Shown here piece by piece: positions 34,751 to 43,832 of a DNA stretch of 64,000 nt; the first letter of the stretch is position 1, and every line of letters starts with the position of its first letter. The stretch spans positions 252,053 to 316,052 of the forward strand of contig CBFIBS010000002.1 of the NCBI GenBank assembly GCA_965660945.1, given 5' to 3'. Under the pieces are notes generated by a model. That model had not been told where the DNA came from and did no database searches. It was given only the letters and a program-made list of their open reading frames with translations. The translations under genes and the position numbers were made by a program. The stretch is from UBA7985 sp002711265. Lineage in GTDB: Bacteria; Pseudomonadota; Alphaproteobacteria; UBA7985.

Positions 34751-35512
34751 TTAGTGTCTGGCTGATCCCCGAAAATCGGGATGCTTGTCCCCGTCTCCGA
34801 CAAGCGCCTGAAAAACCGCAATCAGGGCGATTGCCGCCGTCTCAGCCTTAAGCACGCGCGGGCCGAGGCTAAGGCCGAAAACATTATCCTGATCCGCAAG
34901 CCATTGGACCTCGTCAGGGTGGAAGCCACCTTCCGGCCCGACCAGCAGCGCGCTGGGCGGCTCCGGCTGGAGCTGCTGCACCACCGGGGAGAAGCCACCC
35001 GCTTCGAAAGCAGCCCCGATCCGCCCCCCGAACCCCCGCACCGCCTCGCGCAGCGGCAAGGGCTGTTCGAGGCTGGGGATGGTCAGGCGTTCGCACTGCT
35101 CCGCCGCCTCCACCATGATCGTCTGCAGCCGCTCGGGGCGCAGGCGCTCGGACTGCGTATGCTCGGTAATCACAGGCTGGAAGCGGGTCACTCCCAGCTC
35201 GGTCCCCTTGGCCAGAATCCACTCCATCGGCGTTCGCTTGATCGGCGCGAACATCAGGGTCAGCGGGCGCTCAGGCTCGAAGTCGGCAATCGTCTCCCGC
35301 AGATCGACCCAGGCGGCTTTCTTGCCCAGTGTGGTAATGACCGCGCGAAACTCGGGGCCCCTGCCGTTGAACAGCCCCAGTTCAGAGCCGACTTCACGCC
35401 GCAGAACGTTGCGCAGGTAGTGCGCCTGCGCCTGGGCAAGCTCGAAAGCCTGACCTGCTGCCAGCTCCCCTTCAACGAAGAGGCGGATTGTGGGACGATC
35501 GGGTTTGGTCAT
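34751..35512 (-). CDS. rsmE: 16S rRNA (uracil(1498)-N(3))-methyltransferase
   Basis: This 253-residue SPOUT-class methyltransferase contains an N-terminal PUA-like part (AQAHYLRNVLRREVGSELGLF) and the knot motifs LLVGPEGGFHPDEV and LSLGPRVLKAETAAIA. It methylates U1498 of 16S rRNA. It starts 45 bp from the divergent ubiA start and is followed by gshA 76 bp downstream. Confidence 0.96.
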   Translation of the reverse strand: MTKPDRPTIRLFVEGELAAGQAFELAQAQAHYLRNVLRREVGSELGLFNGRGPEFRAVITTLGKKAAWVDLRETIADFEPERPLTLMFAPIKRTPMEWILAKGTELGVTRFQPVITEHTQSERLRPERLQTIMVEAAEQCERLTIPSLEQPLPLREAVRGFGGRIGAAFEAGGFSPVVQQLQPEPPSALLVGPEGGFHPDEVQWLADQDNVFGLSLGPRVLKAETAAIALIAVFQALVGDGDKHPDFRGSARH

Positions 35513-35556
35513 TCTTGCTCACTGGGCCCGCGTTGATCGAAAAGGCAGCCTCACCC

Positions 35557-36552
35557 ATGGCAAACAATCCGGACGATTTGAAGCCCCGGTTCACGGATAT
35601 TCAGAGCCAGACGTGGTTTGACCGGGTCCTGCCAGGCTGGACCCGGCCGTTCACACGGCTGATGCGGCTCGACCGGCCGATCGGCGCCTATCTGCTCTAC
35701 ATCCCCGGTCTGTGGGGCGTGCTGCTGGCCGCTCTGGCGTCCCGCAATGCCGCAGACGTCGATGCAGGCATCGCGGGTGACGGCGCCAGCCTGCTGCGGG
35801 TGCTGTGGATCGGCGGTTTGCTGTTCGTCGGCTCCATCATCATGCGCGGGGCGGGTTGTGTGATCAACGACATGTGGGACCGCGACCTCGACCGGCAGGT
35901 TGAACGGACCGCTGGGCGGCCGCTGGCCTCCGGCGCTGTCAGCCTGCGGCAGGCGGGCCTGTTCCTCGCCCTGCTGCTCGGTCTGGGACTGCTGATCCTG
36001 CTGCAGATGCGGCCGCTGGGCATCCTGCTCGGGGTAGTGTCGCTGCTTCCGGTCGTGCTCTATCCGCTGGCTAAGCGGGTCACGGACTACCCGCAAGCGG
36101 TGCTCGGCCTGACCTTCAACTTCGGCGCCCTGATCGGCTGGGCGGCGATCAGCAACGAGGTCTCGCCCGCCATGGTTCTGCTCTATCTGGGCTGCTGGGC
36201 CTGGACCTTTGGCTACGACACCATTTACGCGCATCAGGACAAGGCCGACGACGCCATCATCGGCGTCCGATCGACCGCGCTCGCCTTTGGCGGCAACAGC
36301 AAGCTGGCAATCCGCTTGTCCTACATCGTTGCGCTGGTGCTGTGGTTCCTGTCGCTGGCGCTGGTAGCCGACGGCCTGCCCTTCTGGATTAGTCTGTTCG
36401 GCCTGATCGCTATTGGGGTCCGCATGATGGTGCAGGTGCAGCGGACTGACCTCGACAGCCCGACGGACAGCCTGCGCGCCTTCAAGGGCGAGCAATGGAC
36501 CGGCTGGATCTGGGCGGCAGTGCTGATGCTGGCGCTGGTTCTGGCGGGCTAA
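35557..36552 (+). CDS. ubiA: 4-hydroxybenzoate polyprenyltransferase
   Basis: This 331-residue integral membrane prenyltransferase has about eight helices and the two Asp-rich Mg-diphosphate motifs NDMWDRDLDRQVERT and DTIYAHQDKADDAIIG. It attaches the isoprenoid tail to 4-hydroxybenzoate in ubiquinone synthesis. ATG 35557 follows AAGGCAG. The earlier in-frame codons fall in the rsmE coding region. Confidence 0.95.
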   Translation: MANNPDDLKPRFTDIQSQTWFDRVLPGWTRPFTRLMRLDRPIGAYLLYIPGLWGVLLAALASRNAADVDAGIAGDGASLLRVLWIGGLLFVGSIIMRGAGCVINDMWDRDLDRQVERTAGRPLASGAVSLRQAGLFLALLLGLGLLILLQMRPLGILLGVVSLLPVVLYPLAKRVTDYPQAVLGLTFNFGALIGWAAISNEVSPAMVLLYLGCWAWTFGYDTIYAHQDKADDAIIGVRSTALAFGGNSKLAIRLSYIVALVLWFLSLALVADGLPFWISLFGLIAIGVRMMVQVQRTDLDSPTDSLRAFKGEQWTGWIWAAVLMLALVLAG

Positions 36553-36645
36553 AACAGCCGATCCGCCCGCAAGGCTTTTCCGGCAGCTGTGGCGTAAAGA
36601 GCGCAGATTTCAGAGGTCGGGTCGCCGCCCCTTCGCCCCCGCCGC

Positions 36646-37611
36646 TCAGGTCCGCTGGTAGGCCAGCCGCGCCGCGACCAGATCCTCGATCGCTGAACCA
36701 CAGTTCTTGAACAGCGTAATCTGGTCGTAGAACCGTCGACCGTCGCGCTCGCCCTGTGTCAGATCGAACAGATCGGCGGCGACGTCGTCCTCGGTGATGA
36801 GGCCATTGTTCATGGGGATGATGAGATCACCGGCTTCGGCCAGCGCCCCGGTGCGGGTATCGACGAAGATCCGCGCTTTCTGCACCAGTGTGTCGTCGGA
36901 CTCGCGACTGTCGGGCGAGAACGCGCCCACGAGGTCGACGTGGGTGCCCTCGCGGACCCAGTCGCCGAAAATCACCGGCTCGCTGCTCGCCGTGATGCAG
37001 GTGACGATATCGGCGCCGGAAACGGCAGCCTCCAGATCATCTGTCACGCCAATGCTGTTCAGCGCCGAGGCGTCTTCCTGCAGCCGGTAGTTGGCGACGA
37101 GTTCTTCCGCGCGCTTAGGCGTCCGGTTCCAGACCAGCACGTCTGAGATCGGCCGCACCGCGCGATGGGCATCGATGAAGTGCCGGGCCAGCGCCCCGGC
37201 GCCGACGATCAGCAGCCGCGACGCGTCGCTGCGCGAGAGGTAGCTCGACGCCAGCGCCGAAGCAGCCGCCGTGCGTTTCACCGTGATCATCTCCGCTTCG
37301 AGAATGCCACGAACCTTGCCCGTCCCCGCGTCGAGGAACAGGTAGACCCCCTGCACCATGGGCAGGCCCTTGGCCGGGTTGCCGGTGTTCACCGTCACCA
37401 TCTTGATCCCGAGGTCACCGTCGACCTGCCACGAAGGCATGTTCAGCAGGATGGTGGGATCAGCGTGCACGTTCTCGACGTAGAAGCGATTGCGCAGCGG
37501 CGCCTGATAGGGTCGCGCGCTGGCCCCCATGCGGAAGGCACGGCGCAGCGCTTCGATCAGGCTTTTCTGATCGAGGGCAATTTCGATTTCCGGGGCAGTG
37601 ATGAAGCGCAT
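36646..37611 (-). CDS. ornithine cyclodeaminase / mu-crystallin family protein
   Basis: This 321-residue NAD(P)-binding protein shows the family features: GDLGIKMVTVNTGNPAKGLP, IRGILEAEMITVKRTAAASA-type segment, and a Rossmann loop LLIVGAGALARHFI. Members act as ornithine cyclodeaminase, alanine dehydrogenase or ketimine reductase; the substrate cannot be told apart here. It begins 6 nt after the LapA-domain gene ends, so the two likely share a transcript. Confidence 0.92.
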   Translation of the reverse strand: MRFITAPEIEIALDQKSLIEALRRAFRMGASARPYQAPLRNRFYVENVHADPTILLNMPSWQVDGDLGIKMVTVNTGNPAKGLPMVQGVYLFLDAGTGKVRGILEAEMITVKRTAAASALASSYLSRSDASRLLIVGAGALARHFIDAHRAVRPISDVLVWNRTPKRAEELVANYRLQEDASALNSIGVTDDLEAAVSGADIVTCITASSEPVIFGDWVREGTHVDLVGAFSPDSRESDDTLVQKARIFVDTRTGALAEAGDLIIPMNNGLITEDDVAADLFDLTQGERDGRRFYDQITLFKNCGSAIEDLVAARLAYQRT

Positions 37612-37617
37612 GGGGTG

Positions 37618-38010
37618 TCAGATCGCGGATACGGGTTTCGGGGTAACGTCTTCGGCGGGCTGCTCGATGGTCCGGAGGCCAGTGACTTCCGCCTCCAGCC
37701 GGTCGATGTCAGCCTCGCGGTCGAGCAGGTCGGCGCGGGTGCGGTCGAGGTCGTCTTCGGTGCGGGACAGCATGCGCCGGGTCTGGCGCAAAGCAGAACG
37801 CCGGGAACCGGCTTGGATCCAGACGAACAGCGCCCCGAGCAGGAAGCCAATGATCGCCGTCGCAGCGATCCACAGCGCCAGCGGCTGCACGATCCCGTCC
37901 GGGAACACCACGGCCAGCCGCAGGGTCGCGGGTTCAGTGTTCGAGACCACGAACCAGACGAGGACCGCGAGGGTCAGCACGGCCAGAATCGAAGACAGAA
38001 ACCGGAGCAT
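37618..38010 (-). CDS. LapA-domain (DUF1049) membrane protein
   Basis: This 130-residue protein has two membrane helices (SILAVLTLAVLVWFVVSN and LALWIAATAIIGFLLGALF) followed by a coiled-coil tail rich in Arg, Asp and Glu (LSRTEDDLDRTRADLLDREAD). This matches LapA/YciS proteins, of which E. coli LapA partners LapB in control of LPS synthesis. The position downstream of ihfB and upstream of the cyclodeaminase-like gene is known in alphaproteobacteria. The strong terminator between it and ihfB implies its own promoter. Confidence 0.88.
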   Translation of the reverse strand: MLRFLSSILAVLTLAVLVWFVVSNTEPATLRLAVVFPDGIVQPLALWIAATAIIGFLLGALFVWIQAGSRRSALRQTRRMLSRTEDDLDRTRADLLDREADIDRLEAEVTGLRTIEQPAEDVTPKPVSAI

Positions 38011-38129
38011 GGTTCAGCACGCCTCCCAAGCAGCAGATCAGCGCCCGCGGATGCGGGACGCAGCGAAGTCTCGGCGGGGAAAATGGCAGACTTTCGAGCG
38101 CCTTGCCAACCCCCGCCCGGGCCCGACAC

Positions 38130-38154
38130 AAAAAAAGGGAGGCCGGGGCCTCCC
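38130..38154 (-). terminator. intrinsic terminator of ihfB
   Basis: On the minus strand GGGAGGCC, a 2-nt loop and GGCCTCCC form a perfect 8-bp GC-rich stem, followed by seven T. It lies 30 nt past the ihfB stop and is the clearest factor-independent terminator in the window. Confidence 0.9.
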
Positions 38155-38184
38155 TGATCTCTACCGGAGCGGAAACGCCAAGGC

Positions 38185-38472
38185 CTACTCGCTCTTGTCG
38201 TTCAGCCGCTCGTGCAGTTGCTTGCCCGTCTTGAAGTACGGGATCGCCTTTTCCGAAACCTCGACCGGCTCGCCTGAGCGCGGGTTGCGGCCGGTGCGTG
38301 CCTTGCGCACCTTCACGGAGAAGGCGCCGAAGCCGCGGAGTTCGATGCGATCACCCTGGGTCAGGCCCTCGGTGATCTCGTCAAAGACCGTGTTCACGAT
38401 CTTGGTAATGTCTCTGAGGTAAAGGTGAGGATTATCTGAAGCGACCAGCTGTATAAGTTCTGATTTCGTCAT
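38185..38472 (-). CDS. ihfB: integration host factor beta subunit
   Basis: This 95-residue HU/IHF protein contains IELRGFGAFSVKVRKARTG, the beta-arm RNPRSGEPVEV and the C-terminal helix YFKTGKQLHERLN. With IhfA it bends DNA at specific sites and helps sigma-54 promoters, relevant since rpoN lies in this window. It sits downstream of rpsA, the conserved order. Start ATG 38472, with GGGGAAA upstream. Confidence 0.96.
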   Translation of the reverse strand: MTKSELIQLVASDNPHLYLRDITKIVNTVFDEITEGLTQGDRIELRGFGAFSVKVRKARTGRNPRSGEPVEVSEKAIPYFKTGKQLHERLNDKSE

Positions 38473-38516
38473 GATGTCCGTATTTCCCCCTGTTTGATCT
38501 GATGCGGTTCCTGCAC

Positions 38517-38544
38517 CGGCGCGACTCCGTTGAGCGCCGCGCCG
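38517..38544. terminator. GC-rich hairpin between rpsA and ihfB
   Basis: CGGCGCG (38517-38523) pairs with CGCGCCG (38538-38544) across a 14-nt loop. It starts 25 nt past the rpsA stop and lacks a T-run. It may be an attenuator that sets ihfB expression below that of rpsA, or a chance GC-rich pairing. Confidence 0.35.
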
Positions 38545-38568
38545 ATGCGGGAAAAGCGGTCGTCAACC

Positions 38569-40248
38569 CTACGAATCACGCCCTTTCTTGAGCGCTTCGC
38601 CCAGAATGTCACCGAGCGATGCACCGGAATCCATGGAGCCGTATTCGGCCATGGCTTCCTGCTCTTCCTCGGTTTCACGGGCTTTGATCGACAGGGAGAT
38701 CTTGCGGGTCTTCGGATCCATTGCTGTGACCTTGGCATCGACCTTCTCGCCCACGGCGAAGCGGTCGGTGCGCTGGTCATCGCGGTCACGCGCCAGATCG
38801 GAGCGACGGATGAAGCCGGTGACCCCTTCGGTGACCTCAACCTCGATGCCGTTTTCCTGCACCTGGGTGATGGTCGTGGTCACGATCTGGCCGCGCTTGA
38901 TGCCGTCGAGGGCGTTGGCAAACGGATCGTCTTCGAGCTGCTTGATGCCCAGAGAGATACGCTCTTTCTCAACGTCAACGTCGAGAACCTTGGCCGACAC
39001 CATTGCGCCCTTTTCGAAGTCCTTGACGGCTTCTTCGCCAGAGCGGTTCCAGTCGATGTCGGACAGGTGGATCATGCCGTCGATGTCGCCGTCCAGACCA
39101 ACAAACAGACCAAACTCGGTAATGTTGCGGACTTCGCCACTGATGGTGGAGCCGACCGGGTTGGACTCGAGGAAAGCTTCCCATGGGTTGGCCATGGTCT
39201 GCTTGAGACCCAGCGAGATCCGACGCTTGGTGGTGTCGACGTCAAGAATAACGACTTCCACTTCCTGCGAGGTCGATACGATCTTGCCCGGGTGCACGTT
39301 CTTCTTGGTCCAGGACATTTCGGAGACGTGGACGAGGCCCTCGATCCCCGGCATCAGCTCAACAAAGGCACCGTAGTCGGTGATGTTGGTGACGCGGCCG
39401 TTGAACTTGGTGCCAACCGGGAATTCCGCTGCCACGGTCTCCCATGGATCGGCCTCCAGCTGCTTCATGCCCAGCGAGATACGCTGGGTTTCGCGGTTGA
39501 ACTTGATCACCTGTACTTCGACCGACTGACCCACGGTCAGCACTTCGGACGGATGGTTGATGCGGCGCCACGAAATATCCGTGACGTGCAGCAGGCCATC
39601 GACACCGCCGAGATCGACGAATGCGCCGTAGTCGGTGATGTTCTTGACCACACCCTGCAGAACGCTACCTTCTTCGAGGTTCTGGATCAGCTCCTGACGC
39701 TGCTCGGCGCGGGCTTCTTCCAGCACCGCACGGCGCGAAACGACGATGTTGCCGCGCGCCTTGTCCATCTTCAGGATCTGGAAAGGCTGGGCGTTGTTCA
39801 TCAGGGGTGCAACGTCGCGCACCGGACGGATGTCGACCTGCGAGCCGGGCAGGAAGGCAACGGCCCCGCCGAGGTCGACGGTGAAGCCACCCTTGACGCG
39901 GTTGAAGATAACGCCTTCCACGCGGACGCCGTCGTTGAACTTCTTTTCCAGCTCAACCCAGGCTTCTTCGCGACGGGCCTTATCGCGGGACAGCATGACT
40001 TCGCCGTCCTTGTTCTCGTAACGCTCGACGAAGACCTCGACGGTGTCGCCGGCTTTGATGGTCGGCTCCTGGCCGGGCATCGTGAATTCTTTAACCGGCA
40101 CGCGACCTTCAGATTTGAGGCCGACATCGATGATCACCAGATCATTCTCGATGCTCAGTACGGTACCGGAGAGGACGGACCCTTCGAGGGTGTCGCCGAT
40201 TGATTCGTTGAGGAGGTCCTCGAAGGACTCCATGGCGGCTTCTGCCAT
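38569..40248 (-). CDS. rpsA: 30S ribosomal protein S1
   Basis: This 559-residue protein has six S1 RNA-binding repeats, visible from repeated NITDYGAFVDLGG-type motifs (VVKNITDYGAFVDLGG, RVTNITDYGAFVELMP, EVRNITEFGLFVGLDG). S1 brings mRNAs with weak Shine-Dalgarno sites to the 30S subunit. ATG 40248 follows AGGAAA at 10 nt; the frame extends to 40380 but that part is not S1-like. The order aroA-cmk-rpsA-ihfB is conserved. Confidence 0.98.
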   Translation of the reverse strand: MAEAAMESFEDLLNESIGDTLEGSVLSGTVLSIENDLVIIDVGLKSEGRVPVKEFTMPGQEPTIKAGDTVEVFVERYENKDGEVMLSRDKARREEAWVELEKKFNDGVRVEGVIFNRVKGGFTVDLGGAVAFLPGSQVDIRPVRDVAPLMNNAQPFQILKMDKARGNIVVSRRAVLEEARAEQRQELIQNLEEGSVLQGVVKNITDYGAFVDLGGVDGLLHVTDISWRRINHPSEVLTVGQSVEVQVIKFNRETQRISLGMKQLEADPWETVAAEFPVGTKFNGRVTNITDYGAFVELMPGIEGLVHVSEMSWTKKNVHPGKIVSTSQEVEVVILDVDTTKRRISLGLKQTMANPWEAFLESNPVGSTISGEVRNITEFGLFVGLDGDIDGMIHLSDIDWNRSGEEAVKDFEKGAMVSAKVLDVDVEKERISLGIKQLEDDPFANALDGIKRGQIVTTTITQVQENGIEVEVTEGVTGFIRRSDLARDRDDQRTDRFAVGEKVDAKVTAMDPKTRKISLSIKARETEEEQEAMAEYGSMDSGASLGDILGEALKKGRDS

Positions 40249-40419
40249 TATGTTGGTTTTCCTGTTGATATCGCCCGACCTGCGAAAAGGCCGGACACTG
40301 AACGCCACCAGATCGGCGCGCCCAGGGGTTTGAGTTAAGATGTCATATGAAGGTCGTTGCCGGGTCTCGGTGGCCTGCACCGAAGCCGGGTTCTCCCCCC
40401 GTTGGTCGTCGTGTTTTCG

Positions 40420-41058
40420 TCAACCTGGCCGAGCAGCCTCGAAGATCGCCAGCGCCTGAGCGAAGACCGCATCGGCCGTCAGCGCTGAGGTATCGATGAT
40501 CACCGCGTCGGCAGCGGGCTTCAGAGGCGCATCCTTGCGGGTCTCGTCTCTTTCGTCCCGAACAACCAAGTCGTTGAAAACGCGGTCGTATATAGCGGCA
40601 GGGTCGCGTTCCCGCAACTGCAACCACCGCCGTTTGGCCCTGACCTCGCGGGTAGCCGTAATGTAAAGCTTGCAAGTCGCATAAGGACAGATGACCGTAC
40701 CGATATCCCGGCCGTCGAGCACGGCACCGCCCTTACCACCGGGGGGCGAGTCGGCAAAACTGCGCTGAAAATCGACCAGAGCCTGTCGCACCGGGGTCAG
40801 TGCAGCCACCCGAGACGCAGCCTCACTGACCGCTGGCGCGCGCAGATCCGGGCGGTCGAGGTCGGCGGGTCGCAGCGCCTGCGCAAGGGCTTCGAGGGCC
40901 TGATCGTCGTCCAGACTGACCCCCTCCCCGAGCGCGCGGGCAGCCACGGCGCGGTAAAGCAGGCCGCTGTCGAGGTAGGCAAAATCGAGGTGCGCGGCGA
41001 GGCGTCGGGCCAGTGTGCCCTTCCCCGCCGCGGCCGGACCGTCGATTGCGATAATCAT
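40420..41058 (-). CDS. cmk: cytidylate kinase
   Basis: This 212-residue NMP kinase begins IIAIDGPAAAGKGTLARRLA (P-loop) and contains FAYLDSGLLYRAVA, VLDGRDIGTVICPYA and LYITATREVRAKRR. It phosphorylates CMP and dCMP. It overlaps aroA by 4 nt (ATGA), so translation is coupled. The stop is about 170 bp before rpsA. Confidence 0.97.
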   Translation of the reverse strand: MIIAIDGPAAAGKGTLARRLAAHLDFAYLDSGLLYRAVAARALGEGVSLDDDQALEALAQALRPADLDRPDLRAPAVSEAASRVAALTPVRQALVDFQRSFADSPPGGKGGAVLDGRDIGTVICPYATCKLYITATREVRAKRRWLQLRERDPAAIYDRVFNDLVVRDERDETRKDAPLKPAADAVIIDTSALTADAVFAQALAIFEAARPG

Positions 41059-42383
41059 GCGATGTCTGCGCCCAGATCGTTGAACAGGGTCACGAAGGTC
41101 GGGAACGAGGTCAGGATGCAGTTGCGATCGTCGACACGCATGCCCTTCTCCGCGACCATCCCGAGGATCAGCGTCGACATGGCCCGCCGGTGATCGAGCT
41201 GGGTCTCGACCAGGCCGCCGCCGGGCACGGGGCCGCCGAGGCCATCGATCTCGAGCCAGTCCTCGCCTGAGCGCGTGACCACGCCTGCTGCACCGAGCAT
41301 GTCGATAATGCCAGCGAGGCGGTCGGATTCCTTGACCCGCAGTTCTTCCAGACCCTCCATCCGGGTGGTGCCGCTGGCCACCGCCGCGGCAACGGAGAGA
41401 ATCGGGTATTCGTCAATCTGGGAAGGCGCGCGGTCGGCGGGGATCAGGCAGCCCTTGAGCGATGAAGACTGCACCTGCACGTCGGCGACGGTCTCGCCGG
41501 CAACTTCACGCGAGTTCACCAGAGCCAGGTCGGCGCCCATGTCGACTAACGACTGGAACAGACCGGTGCGGTGTTCGTTCTGCATCACGTTGGTGATGGT
41601 CAGGGCCGAGCCGGTTACGATGGTGCCGGCGACGGCGAGGAAGGCGGCAGAACTCGGGTCACCAGGGACCATGACCGGCGTCGCGCGCAGTTCAGGCTGC
41701 CCGGTCAGGGTGATGGCGAGGCCTTCGTTGCTGGCTTCCGAGGTGACGCTGGCGCCGAAGCCGCGCAGCATGCGCTCGGTGTGGTCGCGGGTCGGAGTCG
41801 GCTCGATCAGGGTCGTCTCGCCCGGGGCATTGAGGCCGGCGAGCAGCACCGCTGATTTCACCTGCGCCGAAGCCATCGGCGAGACATAGCGCACCGGCAT
41901 GGCGTCGGCGGTCCCCTGCACAGCCAGCGGCAACCGCCCGCCCGAGCGCGCCATGAAGCGCGCGCCGAACTGGCTCAGCGGGTCTGTCACCCGGGCCATG
42001 GGGCGCTTGTTCAGCGAAGCGTCGCCGAAGACCACAGCCGTCAGATCGTGGGTCGCCAGCATACCGAGAATCAGCCGGGTCGATGTGCCGGAGTTGCCCA
42101 TGTCCAGCGGCAGGGCAGGCTCTCGCAGGCCGCCGACCCCGACACCGGAAACCCGAAAATCATCGCCGTCGCGCTCGATCACAGCGCCGAGGCGCCGCAT
42201 GGCTTCGGCGGTTGCCACTACATCTTCGCCGGTGAGCAGGCCGCGGATCTCCGTATCGCCAACCGCCAGCGTGCCGAACATCAGAGACCGATGCGACATC
42301 GACTTGTCGCCGGGGACGCTGACTTCGCCCTTCAATCCTTGTGCAGGGCGGCTCTGGGCGGGTTCGAGGGGCAGACTGGACAT
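41055..42383 (-). CDS. aroA: 3-phosphoshikimate 1-carboxyvinyltransferase (EPSP synthase)
   Basis: This 442-residue enzyme makes EPSP from shikimate-3-phosphate and PEP in aromatic amino-acid synthesis. Motifs include VPGDKSMSHRSLMFGTLA, LDMGNSGTSTRLILGML, FGDASLNKRPM and ELRVKESDRLAG. The form LDMGNSGTSTRL fits class II enzymes, where Ala at the glyphosate-contact position gives tolerance. ATG 42383 is preferred; a GTG at 42395 is also in frame. Confidence 0.97.
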   Translation of the reverse strand: MSSLPLEPAQSRPAQGLKGEVSVPGDKSMSHRSLMFGTLAVGDTEIRGLLTGEDVVATAEAMRRLGAVIERDGDDFRVSGVGVGGLREPALPLDMGNSGTSTRLILGMLATHDLTAVVFGDASLNKRPMARVTDPLSQFGARFMARSGGRLPLAVQGTADAMPVRYVSPMASAQVKSAVLLAGLNAPGETTLIEPTPTRDHTERMLRGFGASVTSEASNEGLAITLTGQPELRATPVMVPGDPSSAAFLAVAGTIVTGSALTITNVMQNEHRTGLFQSLVDMGADLALVNSREVAGETVADVQVQSSSLKGCLIPADRAPSQIDEYPILSVAAAVASGTTRMEGLEELRVKESDRLAGIIDMLGAAGVVTRSGEDWLEIDGLGGPVPGGGLVETQLDHRRAMSTLILGMVAEKGMRVDDRNCILTSFPTFVTLFNDLGADIA

Positions 42384-42559
42384 TCGGGGTCTCACAATTC
42401 GGGGGTCGAAGACGATTTAGCATAGGGTGCTGCAAAGGCGAAAAGCACGGCTCAGCCCAGCCTACCGCATAGCAACAGCGCCAAGGCGGCATTGACACCC
42501 GCCCCCGCCTATGGTGCTTGCAGTGGCTTACGAACGCGAAACTGTCGAGGTCGGCATTT

Positions 42560-43057
42560 ATGCCTGAATTGGAAGAAGAATACGGTATCAAGCGCATCTG
42601 CCAGAGCTGCGGGGCGCGGTACTATGATCTCAATGCGGATCCTGCCATATGTCCGTCCTGTGGGACCGAGTACGACCCTGAAGCCGTCATGCGCTCCCGC
42701 CGGGGCCGCGTGGCCGCCGCAGCCGTCGCCACCGCGAAGGAAGAGGCTGCGCCGGATCCTGAACTCGCCGATGCGGAAGAGGCCGAACCAAAGGCCGATG
42801 TCGCCGAAGAGGACGAAGACGAGGATGAAAGCGTCAAGGCCGTGGCTCTCGACGAAGTTGACGAAGACACACTCAAAGACGGCGATACCGATCTGGTCGT
42901 GGACGACGATGGCGAAGTTTCGCTCGACGACGACTTTGAGGAAGAAGAAGAGGACAACAAGATCGAAGATGACTCGCTGCTCGACGACGACGATGAGCTC
43001 GTCGACGGTGGTCTTCCGGTCGATGGTTTCCAATCCGATGAGGATGAATCCATCTGA
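42560..43057 (+). CDS. FYDLN-acid (TIGR02300) protein
   Basis: This 165-residue protein begins with a zinc-ribbon-like module: GIKRICQSCGARYYDLNADPA then CPSCGTEYDPE. The rest is an extremely acidic Asp/Glu tail (for example DEDEDESVKAV and DDDFEEEEEDN). This is the alphaproteobacterial TIGR02300 family, of unknown role. The variant RYYDLN replaces FYDLN. ATG 42560 follows GAGGTCGG. It is divergent from aroA and lies upstream of tRNA-Ala. Confidence 0.92.
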   Translation: MPELEEEYGIKRICQSCGARYYDLNADPAICPSCGTEYDPEAVMRSRRGRVAAAAVATAKEEAAPDPELADAEEAEPKADVAEEDEDEDESVKAVALDEVDEDTLKDGDTDLVVDDDGEVSLDDDFEEEEEDNKIEDDSLLDDDDELVDGGLPVDGFQSDEDESI

Positions 43058-43123
43058 CCCTGAAGGCAGCGGCGCGAAACAGGTGCTGCTGCCGACCCTA
43101 CCGGTCCTGCCCTGAAAAAGGCT

Positions 43124-43152
43124 TCGACAAAGCCGATCAGGTTGAGTATGCA
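43124..43152 (+). promoter_or_regulatory. promoter of the tRNA-Ala gene
   Basis: TCGACA (43124-43129, 5 of 6 to TTGACA) and TATGCA (43147-43152, close to TATAAT) are separated by exactly 17 nt. The predicted start site is about 14 nt before the mature tRNA. Confidence 0.6.
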
Positions 43153-43173
43153 GAGCCCGGTTTCCAGCAGCGT

Positions 43174-43249
<76 letters not shown>

Positions 43250-43533
43250 CTTTCTTCCCGTTTCTGATCGATTTTCGGCGACTGTGTCTCGGGATAGCTG
43301 CCCGTCCGGCACCACTCAACCGTGTCCAAATTCGAATTTTTTATACGATGTATTTAAATCTCTAGAAATGAGCCGGTTTTCAGATCAAATTTGATCCTGA
43401 GAAAGCAACAATTTTTTTTTGACTATCAATTTTTTCCTCCTAAAAAAAGCGATTGTGAACTGACGTTCTCGAATAAGTTGTAGTAGAGTGACCCTCAGGT
43501 CGCCGAGTTACCTAAGTAATCTAGGAGCCTTTA
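43250..43533. other. AT-rich gap with a perfect palindrome
   Basis: This 284-bp gap is far richer in A+T than its surroundings, with runs of T and A near 43410-43450. It holds a perfect 14-bp palindrome GATCAAATTTGATC at 43383-43396. It probably supplies the promoter for the small gene at 43534. No RNA or protein gene was recognised. Confidence 0.45.
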
Positions 43534-43725
43534 ATGAGCATGCGCTTGATCAGGTCGCTCGACGACCTGAAGTCCGATCTGCTGCGCTCGATCGATGCCA
43601 TTGAGACCCTGTCCACCCAACCTGCCTGGGCAGAACGATGCAACGTCGACGATGGCGAGTTTTTTGAAGATCAAAGCGAGCGGCTGAACGATCTGGCGAC
43701 CCGGGTTGCACAGGCAAACCGCTGA
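43534..43725 (+). CDS. small protein of unknown function, 63 residues
   Basis: I do not recognise this protein. It is helical and amphipathic (LIRSLDDLKSDLLRSIDAIE), soluble and slightly acidic, with one cysteine. A clear AGGAG lies 8 nt before ATG 43534, which supports real translation; another ATG two codons on is an alternative start. It stands alone behind an AT-rich promoter-like gap and is convergent with the metal ABC operon. Confidence 0.6.
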   Translation: MSMRLIRSLDDLKSDLLRSIDAIETLSTQPAWAERCNVDDGEFFEDQSERLNDLATRVAQANR

Positions 43726-43832
43726 ATCCTTGCGTCTGCTGGGGTGGTCCTGAGCCTGGTCTTGAACCTTCTGGTATCAAATTGAACGCTGTTTCGGCTC
43801 GGTGTGTTTTGGATCAGAGCACAGCCGTCTAT

